Of a stretch of DNA of 57,320 bases, positions 52,189-57,320 are shown piece by piece (positions within the stretch are counted from its first letter, which is position 1; each line of letters opens with the position of its first letter). Made by a program: the position numbers and the translations under genes. The stretch spans positions 1 through 57,320 of the forward strand of contig JBKGZD010000001.1 of assembly GCA_046545795.1 (NCBI GenBank), written 5' to 3'. The notes below the pieces were generated by a model that was given only the letters and a program-made list of their open reading frames with translations, was not told the origin of the DNA and made no database searches. The DNA comes from JAGXLC01 sp046545795 (GTDB lineage Bacteria; Bacteroidota; Bacteroidia; Bacteroidales; UBA12077).

Positions 52189-52210
52189 AAAAAAGGGGAC
52201 TCTGTCCCCT
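52189..52210 (-). terminator. Terminator-like hairpin in the rimP-nusA-infB leader (attenuator candidate)
   Basis: On the minus strand AGGGGAC-AGA-GTCCCCT forms a 7-pair GC-rich stem with a 3-base loop followed by a run of T. It lies about 20 bases after the predicted transcript start and 24 bases before the rimP ATG. No upstream minus-strand gene needs terminating here, because the next gene is divergent. Confidence 0.7.
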
Positions 52211-52235
52211 ACCACTTTCCCCGTTTTAATTTCTG

Positions 52236-52266
52236 CAAAAATATAAATTATCTAATTAATAGACAA
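52236..52266 (-). promoter_or_regulatory. Promoter of rimP-nusA-infB
   Basis: On the minus strand TTG (52264-52266), 20 bases, then TATTTTTG (52236-52243), an exact -7 match. The start would be near 52230, upstream of the terminator-like hairpin. Confidence 0.7.
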
Positions 52267-52303
52267 GTATAGATCGAAAATAATTATAAATCCATGAAAC
52301 GTA

Positions 52304-52354
52304 CATGATAAAATATACATTAATCTTACAAAAGGGAATGTTTATTTTATCATG
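52304..52354. repeat. Long imperfect inverted repeat
   Basis: CATGATAAAATATACATT (52304-52321) and AATGTTTATTTTATCATG (52337-52354) are reverse complements at 17 of 18 positions, separated by 15 bases. There is no T-run after it, so it is not a standard terminator. It lies upstream of both divergent promoters. Confidence 0.7.
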
Positions 52355-52496
52355 GTATGTTCCATATGACCGTTGAAAAATAAATCGACCAACAGAATAA
52401 AAAAACTTCTTATCGGTAAAAAATATTGTACCAGTGCAAAAGAAATAATCATCTAATTTTTAAGACATTATTCAAAAAAGTATAAAAAATATTTTT

Positions 52497-52526
52497 TGAC
52501 AAATTTAAACATATCCCTGCTATATA
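52497..52526 (+). promoter_or_regulatory. Possible sigma70-type promoter before the HD gene
   Basis: TTGACA (52497-52502), 18 bases, then TATATA (52521-52526). This classical -35/-10 form is unusual for Bacteroidota and could be chance in AT-rich DNA. Confidence 0.25.
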
Positions 52527-52532
52527 TTTTAT

Positions 52533-52540
52533 TACATTTG
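52533..52540 (+). promoter_or_regulatory. Promoter -7 element for the HD-domain gene
   Basis: TACATTTG matches TAnnTTTG, giving a leader of about 83 bases. No TTTG at the standard distance accompanies it. Confidence 0.4.
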
Positions 52541-52629
52541 TTTGTCAATCAAGAGTAAAATCTGCATAATTTTTCAATAAATAATCTTGCTATAAATATC
52601 TACAGCAGAATATGTAAAACTTTTTATTC

Positions 52630-53847
52630 ATGAATAAGAAAAAAATTATTAATGACCCGGTATATGGATTTATAAACATATTTGATGAAATAATATATGA
52701 TCTTATAGAAACGCCCTATTTTCAAAGACTAAGAAGGATAAAGCAATTAGGTTTGACGCACTATGTATACCCTGGTGCTACACATACCCGCTTCCATCAT
52801 TCCCTGGGGGCTATGCACCTGATGCAATTAACAATTGATATTATTCGCTCCAAAGGTCATGAAATTACACCGGAAGAAGCTCGGGCAGCAAAAATAGCGA
52901 TATTACTCCACGACCTGGGACATGGGCCTCTTTCTCATACTCTGGAGAATGTATTAATCGATGGTTATTCACATGAGTATCTATCTCAACTCTTAATGCA
53001 CGATCTAAATAAAAAATTCAACAAAGAACTTAGTTTGGCTATAGAAATTTTTTCTGGCAGATACAAAAAAAAGTTTTTACACCAATTGGTTGCAAGTCAG
53101 CTTGATGTAGACCGGCTCGATTATTTGCGACGAGACAGCTTCTACACGGGGGTTTCGGAAGGTATAATAGGCGCAGACAGAATTATAAAAATGCTTACAG
53201 TTCATAATGATCAACTTGTGATTGAAGCAAAAGGCATTCATTCAATTGAAAAATTTCTAATTGCAAGGTGGATAATGTACTGGCAGGTTTATTTTCATAA
53301 AACTGTAATTTCAGCCGAACAGCTCGTCACAAATATTATTAAAAGAGCCAGGGAATTAAGCCGAAAAGGACAAGACCTTCCCTGCACACCTGTGATGAAA
53401 TATTTTATTACAGACCAGTATAAAGTGGATAATGAAAAAAACCTGATTTACAATTTCATCCGTCTGGATGACAGCGATATTGCGGTATGCACAAAAAGAT
53501 GGGCGGATTATGATGACCCCGTATTAGCAAATCTATGCAATAAAATGTATAACAGAAAATTATACAAAATTGAGTTACAAAACGAACCGTTTGACCAAAA
53601 AAGAATAAATGACCTCAAAGCTGAATTTCAGAAAAATCATAACTTCAGTGAAGAAGATATGGATTATTTTGTATTTTCGGATAACTTATCAAATAAAGCA
53701 TACAGTGCATTCGACGACAAAATTCAGATACTCTATAAAAACAATAATGTCATGGATATAACAGATGCTTCAGATATGCTTAATCTTTCTGTTTTATCTA
53801 AAATTGTAAAAAAACATTTTTTATGTTATCCTAAGAACACAAAATAA
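52630..53847 (+). CDS. HD-domain phosphohydrolase (dGTPase/SAMHD1-like)
   Basis: The 405-residue cytoplasmic protein belongs to the COG1078-type HD hydrolases. DPVYGFINIFDEI and PYFQRLRRIKQLG lead, and the metal ligands follow in TRFHHSLG (His56), LLHDLGHGPLSH (His94, Asp95) and QLDVDRLDYLRRD. Relatives hydrolyse dNTPs to nucleoside and triphosphate, but the substrate here is not shown. It stands upstream of the lpxD-lpxC-lpxA run, an arrangement I recall from other Bacteroidota. The 153-base gap and separate promoter suggest lpxD has its own start. Confidence 0.92.
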   Translation: MNKKKIINDPVYGFINIFDEIIYDLIETPYFQRLRRIKQLGLTHYVYPGATHTRFHHSLGAMHLMQLTIDIIRSKGHEITPEEARAAKIAILLHDLGHGPLSHTLENVLIDGYSHEYLSQLLMHDLNKKFNKELSLAIEIFSGRYKKKFLHQLVASQLDVDRLDYLRRDSFYTGVSEGIIGADRIIKMLTVHNDQLVIEAKGIHSIEKFLIARWIMYWQVYFHKTVISAEQLVTNIIKRARELSRKGQDLPCTPVMKYFITDQYKVDNEKNLIYNFIRLDDSDIAVCTKRWADYDDPVLANLCNKMYNRKLYKIELQNEPFDQKRINDLKAEFQKNHNFSEEDMDYFVFSDNLSNKAYSAFDDKIQILYKNNNVMDITDASDMLNLSVLSKIVKKHFLCYPKNTK

Positions 53848-53862
53848 GACAGTGCAATAGCC

Positions 53863-53894
53863 TTGGTTATTTTATAAAAACTATTAATAACCAA
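53863..53894. repeat. Inverted repeat after the HD gene, with a third copy of one arm
   Basis: TTGGTTATT (53863-53871) and AATAACCAA (53886-53894) are exact reverse complements with a 14-base loop. AATAACCAA occurs again at 53931-53939, ahead of the lpxD promoter. It could be a weak terminator or a regulator-binding set. Confidence 0.5.
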
Positions 53895-53970
53895 TTAGAT
53901 ATCGCAACAAAATATTTAACCACACATTAAAATAACCAAAAGAAAATAATATTTAATTCCAAATTATCAT

Positions 53971-53978
53971 TATTTTTG
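53971..53978 (+). promoter_or_regulatory. Promoter -7 element of the lpx operon
   Basis: TATTTTTG, followed by CGG, matches TAnnTTTG. The transcript would start about 16 bases before the lpxD ATG. No clear -33 element is visible. Confidence 0.5.
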
Positions 53979-54000
53979 CGGAAATTTAACACACCGAAAT

Positions 54001-55038
54001 ATGGAATTTACAGCTAAGGAGATAGCAAATATAATAAACGGAGAAATCGAAGGAAACCCTGATACAAGAGTCAGTGGTTTTTCAAAAATAGAAGAAGGAA
54101 AAGAAGGCACACTTTCATTCATAGCAAATCCCAAATACAGCAAGTACCTAAAAACCAGCAAAGCTTCTATAATAATTGTCAGCAAGGATTTCAATACTAA
54201 AGAAGCCGTACAAAATACCCTCATAAAAGTTGACAATGCCTATGAATCCTTTGCAAAGCTACTTTCTTTTGCTGATAAGCACAAAATAAATAAAACAGGC
54301 ATTAGTAAAACTGCTGCAATTGACGAAAGCAGCCACGTAGGGGAAGACGCATATATTGGAGATTATGTGATTATAGGGAGCAATTGCACGATAGAAAAGA
54401 ATGTAAAAATATTGCCACATTGCTACATTGGAGACGAAGTTGTTATTAAAGAAGGGACTACTCTGTATCCTGATGTCAAAATATACCCGGGTTGTGAACT
54501 TGGTGCAAATTGTGTGATCCATGCAGGTGTAATAATTGGTAGTGACGGTTTTGGATTTGCGCCACAAAGCAACAACAATTATCATAAAGTGCCCCAGGTA
54601 GGGAATGTAATTATTGAAGATAATGTGGAAATTGGAGCTAACACCTGTATTGACAGGGCAACTATTGGTTCTACGATAATACGAAAAGGCGTCAAACTGG
54701 ACAATCTCATACAAATTGCACATAATGTAGAAGTTGGGGAAAACACAGTAATAGCAGCACAATCAGGAATAGCCGGTTCTACAAAAATCGGGCGAGATTG
54801 TATGTTCGGGGGCCAGGTTGGCATTGTAGGTCATTTAAAAATCGGAAACCATGTGAGAATAGCAGCACAATCAGGAATTACCTCTAATATAAAAGACGGA
54901 GAGGTTGTGCAGGGAGCACCTGCCTTCGATTTTGGAACATACCAAAAGTCCTATGTATTATTCAGAAAGCTTCCTGAACTTTATAAAAAAATTAACGAGC
55001 TTGAAGACCAAATAAAAAAACTATCGAGTAATAAATAA
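54001..55038 (+). CDS. lpxD: UDP-3-O-(3-hydroxyacyl)glucosamine N-acyltransferase
   Basis: LpxD adds the N-linked 3-hydroxyacyl chain in the third step of lipid A synthesis. The 345-residue protein has the N-terminal uridine-binding domain (about 1-100, with FIANPKYSKYL). A left-handed parallel beta-helix of hexapeptide repeats follows, with the catalytic His in LIQIAHNVEVGENT, and then a C-terminal helix. It is first in lpxD-lpxC/fabZ-lpxA, with 15 bases to the next gene. Confidence 0.97.
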   Translation: MEFTAKEIANIINGEIEGNPDTRVSGFSKIEEGKEGTLSFIANPKYSKYLKTSKASIIIVSKDFNTKEAVQNTLIKVDNAYESFAKLLSFADKHKINKTGISKTAAIDESSHVGEDAYIGDYVIIGSNCTIEKNVKILPHCYIGDEVVIKEGTTLYPDVKIYPGCELGANCVIHAGVIIGSDGFGFAPQSNNNYHKVPQVGNVIIEDNVEIGANTCIDRATIGSTIIRKGVKLDNLIQIAHNVEVGENTVIAAQSGIAGSTKIGRDCMFGGQVGIVGHLKIGNHVRIAAQSGITSNIKDGEVVQGAPAFDFGTYQKSYVLFRKLPELYKKINELEDQIKKLSSNK

Positions 55039-55053
55039 ATAAAAAATCCATAT

Positions 55054-56451
55054 ATGGGAGATAAACAAACAACCATAAGCGAACCAATAAAATTACAGGG
55101 AAAAGGCTTACATACAGGATACGAAGTTGAAATACAATTTAAACCAGCACCGCCAAATCACGGATATAAATTTCAACGCATAGATTTAAAAGAAAAACCA
55201 ATAATAAAAGCTATTGTAGATAACGTGGTGGATACCTCAAGAGGAACTACAATTGAAGAAAATGGAATAAAAATTCATACCATTGAACATGTTATGGCTG
55301 CTTTAAGAGGGATGAATATAGATAATGTCCTCATAGAACTTAATGGCCCGGAAACACCAATTATGGACGGCAGCTCAAGAGTATATGTTGAAGAGTTTGA
55401 AAAAACAGGAATTGAAGAGCAGGATGAAGATAAAAATTACTTTGAGATCAAAGAGAAAACAATATTCAAGGATGAGGAAAACGATATTGAGTTGATTGTA
55501 TACCCGGACGAAGAGCTCTCAATTAATGTTTTAATTGATTATAATTCAAAAGTTTTAGGCCATCAATACGCTTCTTATGATCAAAAGACAGATTTTAAGA
55601 AGGAAGTTGCCCCATCCAGAACATTTGTTTTTTTCCACGAGTTGGAGTTTCTTTTAAGAAATAATTTAATAAAAGGCGGAGACCTGGAGAATGCTATTGT
55701 AATAATGGAGAACCCTGTTCCCCAGGAAGAACTAGACCGGATTGCTGATCTGTTCAACAAACCAAGAGTAAAAGTTAAGCCAGAAGGTGTATTAAATAAT
55801 GTTGACTTATATTACAACAATGAACCTGCCCGGCATAAACTGCTTGATATGATTGGCGACATTGCACTTATAGGCCAACCTGTCAAGGGCAAGATAATTG
55901 CAAAAAAACCAGGACATCATGCTAATACCGAATTATCTAAAAAAATACTGAAGAGTATCCGGAAAGAAGCTTCAGAAGATCATATACCGGATATTGATCT
56001 TAGTGAACCACCATTATTAGATGTTAATCAGATTTGTAAATTCTTACCTCACAGACCGCCTTTCTTACTAGTAGATAAAATACTTCAGATGGATCATTCA
56101 TCCATTATTGGATTAAAAAATATTACGATGAATGAAGGGTTCTTCATGGGTCATTTCCCAAATGAGCCTTTAATGCCAGGTGTGCTGCAAGTAGAAGCAA
56201 TGGCACAGGTTGGAGGCATTCTGGTCCTTAATTCTGTACCTGACCCAGAAAACTATCATACATACTTTCTTAAAATCGATAAAGTAAGATTTAAAAGAAA
56301 AGTTGTGCCAGGAGACACACTGGTATTTAAACTCGCACTTAAAGCACCAGTACGCCGGGGAATTGTTACCATGACAGGACAAGCTTTTGTTGGCAAGACA
56401 GTCGTAATGGAAGGAGAATTAACTGCTCAAATCGCTAAAAATGATAATTAA
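55054..56451 (+). CDS. lpxC/fabZ: LpxC-FabZ fusion: UDP-3-O-acyl-GlcNAc deacetylase / 3-hydroxyacyl-ACP dehydratase
   Basis: The N-terminal part (about 1-310) is the zinc deacetylase LpxC, the committed step of lipid A synthesis. It has KGLHTG, the first zinc His in HTIEHVMAAL, PIMDGSSRVYVE, and the second His and Asp in RHKLLDMIGD. The C-terminal part (about 325-465) is FabZ: the catalytic His in FLPHRPPFLLVDKI and Glu in GVLQVEAMAQ, with MGHFPNEPLMPG between them. The 465-residue fusion is characteristic of Bacteroidota and couples hydroxyacyl supply with lipid A synthesis. The lpxA ATG overlaps its stop (TAATG). Confidence 0.97.
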   Translation: MGDKQTTISEPIKLQGKGLHTGYEVEIQFKPAPPNHGYKFQRIDLKEKPIIKAIVDNVVDTSRGTTIEENGIKIHTIEHVMAALRGMNIDNVLIELNGPETPIMDGSSRVYVEEFEKTGIEEQDEDKNYFEIKEKTIFKDEENDIELIVYPDEELSINVLIDYNSKVLGHQYASYDQKTDFKKEVAPSRTFVFFHELEFLLRNNLIKGGDLENAIVIMENPVPQEELDRIADLFNKPRVKVKPEGVLNNVDLYYNNEPARHKLLDMIGDIALIGQPVKGKIIAKKPGHHANTELSKKILKSIRKEASEDHIPDIDLSEPPLLDVNQICKFLPHRPPFLLVDKILQMDHSSIIGLKNITMNEGFFMGHFPNEPLMPGVLQVEAMAQVGGILVLNSVPDPENYHTYFLKIDKVRFKRKVVPGDTLVFKLALKAPVRRGIVTMTGQAFVGKTVVMEGELTAQIAKNDN

Positions 56452-57233
56452 TGGAAAACAATAACGTATACATACATCCTGATGCGAAAATAGGAAAAAA
56501 CGTAACTCTTGAGCCTTTTACAAGCATAGCTGGTGATGTGGTAATCGAAGACGGTTCATGGATTGGCCCGAACGCTACAATCATGGACGGTGCCAGGATA
56601 GGCAAAAACTGTAAAATTTTCCCGGGTGCAGTAATTTCAGCCATACCCCAGGATTTAAAATTTCAGGGTGAAATAACGACAGCAGAGATTGGGGACAACT
56701 CGATAATCAGGGAATGCGTGACTGTAAACAGGGGAACAAAATCAAAAAATAAAACAATCATTGGGCAAAACACAATGTTAATGGCGTATAGTCACATTGC
56801 TCATGATTGTATCATTGGAAACAACATAATAATAGGAAATGCGTGCCAGATTGCAGGAGAAGTTGAAATTGATGACTGGGCTATACTAAGTGGACTTGTT
56901 GCAGTACACCAATTTGTGCGAATAGGAAAACATGTTATGATCTCCGGAGGCTCGCTGGTAAGAAAAGATGTACCACCATATATTAAAGCAGCCCATGAAC
57001 CTCTTGCTTATGCAGGCGTGAATTCAATTGGCTTAAGAAGAAGAAATTTCTCTAATGAAAAAATTAATGAAATTCTCGAGATGTACAGGGAACTCTATCT
57101 TCGAGGCAATAACAACAGCCAGGCTATAGAAAATATAAAATCTAAAATTTCGGCATCAGAGGAAAGGGAAGAAATCATTAATTTCTTTCAGCAATCGGAA
57201 CGGGGGATAATAAAAGGAGTGAATTCCCAATAA
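56451..57233 (+). CDS. lpxA: UDP-N-acetylglucosamine acyltransferase
   Basis: LpxA transfers a 3-hydroxyacyl chain to UDP-GlcNAc, the first lipid A step. The 260-residue protein is a hexapeptide beta-helix (YIHPDAKIGKNVTLEPF, IGPNATIMDGARIGKNCKI), with the catalytic His in AYSHIAHDCIIGNN and the C-terminal helical domain starting near NSIGLRRRNFS. Translation is probably coupled to lpxC/fabZ through the one-base overlap. Confidence 0.97.
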   Translation: MENNNVYIHPDAKIGKNVTLEPFTSIAGDVVIEDGSWIGPNATIMDGARIGKNCKIFPGAVISAIPQDLKFQGEITTAEIGDNSIIRECVTVNRGTKSKNKTIIGQNTMLMAYSHIAHDCIIGNNIIIGNACQIAGEVEIDDWAILSGLVAVHQFVRIGKHVMISGGSLVRKDVPPYIKAAHEPLAYAGVNSIGLRRRNFSNEKINEILEMYRELYLRGNNNSQAIENIKSKISASEEREEIINFFQQSERGIIKGVNSQ

Positions 57234-57258
57234 AAAAATTAATTAAAAAAGGGGAACT

Positions 57259-57320
57259 CTACTTCTTACTCCACCCCTGAGCTTTGAGCTCGATTTCATG
57301 GTCACTATAGCTGATCATGT
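57259..57320 (-). CDS. C-terminal end of a gene cut by the window edge
   Basis: The minus-strand frame reads ISYSDHEIELKAQGWSKK and then a TAG. It is the only minus-strand frame open to the edge. Its composition is protein-like, and it would be convergent with lpxA. I do not recognise the protein from 20 residues. Confidence 0.4.
   Translation of the reverse strand, partial: MISYSDHEIELKAQGWSKK

Larger units (their letters stand above)
52166..52629. other. 464-base divergent regulatory region rimP / HD gene
   Basis: Reading away from rimP, the region holds a terminator-like hairpin, the rimP promoter, a long imperfect palindrome (52304-52354), and a sigma70-like and a Bacteroidota-like promoter for the HD gene. 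I see no RNA gene and no coding frame longer than about a dozen codons. Confidence 0.6.

Noticed and set aside
54259..54762. 167-codon minus-strand open frame within lpxD
   Set aside because: Its Tyr/Cys/Phe-rich product is what hexapeptide-repeat codons give in reverse; lpxD is certain.
1..57320. CRISPR arrays, insertion sequences, prophage, toxin-antitoxin or defence genes
   Set aside because: I saw no spaced direct repeats, transposase or recombinase motifs, or defence-family proteins; nearly all genes are core functions.
1..57320. tRNA or rRNA genes in the intergenic regions
   Set aside because: No cloverleaf-like segments with a GTTCRANNC T-loop and CCA-adjacent acceptor were noticed in any gap on either strand.

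Overview
This window is a 57 kb piece of chromosome from an AT-rich bacterium of the phylum Bacteroidota. The evidence is a full-length SprA (type IX secretion/gliding translocon), an LpxC-FabZ fusion, a DAHP synthase-chorismate mutase fusion, two-component propeller signalling proteins, and promoter-like sites of the Bacteroidota form TAnnTTTG with TTTG/TTG about 20 bases upstream. Start codons are mostly preceded by A/T-rich sequence rather than Shine-Dalgarno motifs. A HydF maturase gene points to an anaerobic or fermentative member, perhaps of the Bacteroidales/Marinilabiliales; the order-level guess is inference. No phage, transposase, CRISPR, tRNA or rRNA gene was seen.

Layout. 0.2-5.7 kb: housekeeping genes (NAD kinase with a CBS-domain protein, PdxJ, an alpha/beta hydrolase, and an operon of an unknown exported protein, uridine kinase and a 3'-5' exonuclease). 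5.9-11.0 kb: two convergent signalling genes, a membrane hybrid histidine kinase whose ATPase domain looks degenerate and a 14-blade propeller receptor with an intact SpoIIE/PP2C phosphatase domain. 11.2-12.5 kb: enolase. 12.6-30.7 kb: one uninterrupted minus-strand cluster of 32 genes (S12-S7-EF-G-S10-spc-alpha) ending at a strong terminator after rplQ; adk and tuf are absent from it. 31.0-35.7 kb: aromatic biosynthesis, PurS, PssA, a small HAD phosphatase, a glutamine cyclotransferase lipoprotein and a methyltransferase. 35.8-38.5 kb: aspA-hydF, an [FeFe]-hydrogenase maturation pair without hydE/hydG beside it. 38.8-47.3 kb: ruvA-sprA-gcvH. 47.3-52.2 kb: rimP-nusA-infB on the minus strand. 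52.6-57.2 kb: an HD phosphohydrolase and the lipid A genes lpxD-lpxC/fabZ-lpxA.

How the genes work together. Most of the window is core: ribosome assembly and translation (r-proteins, IF-1, IF-2, EF-G, RimP, NusA, RNA polymerase alpha), protein export (SecY, methionine aminopeptidase, SprA) and outer-membrane lipid A synthesis. No clearly new multi-gene system was found. The points most worth a second look are regulatory or are degenerate proteins: an intrinsic-terminator hairpin between promoter and start codon of rimP-nusA-infB, the pseudokinase-like hybrid sensor, a 20-base perfect palindrome touching the pdxJ start codon, a stub resembling the start of an ABC-transporter ATPase gene, and several unexplained intergenic inverted repeats.
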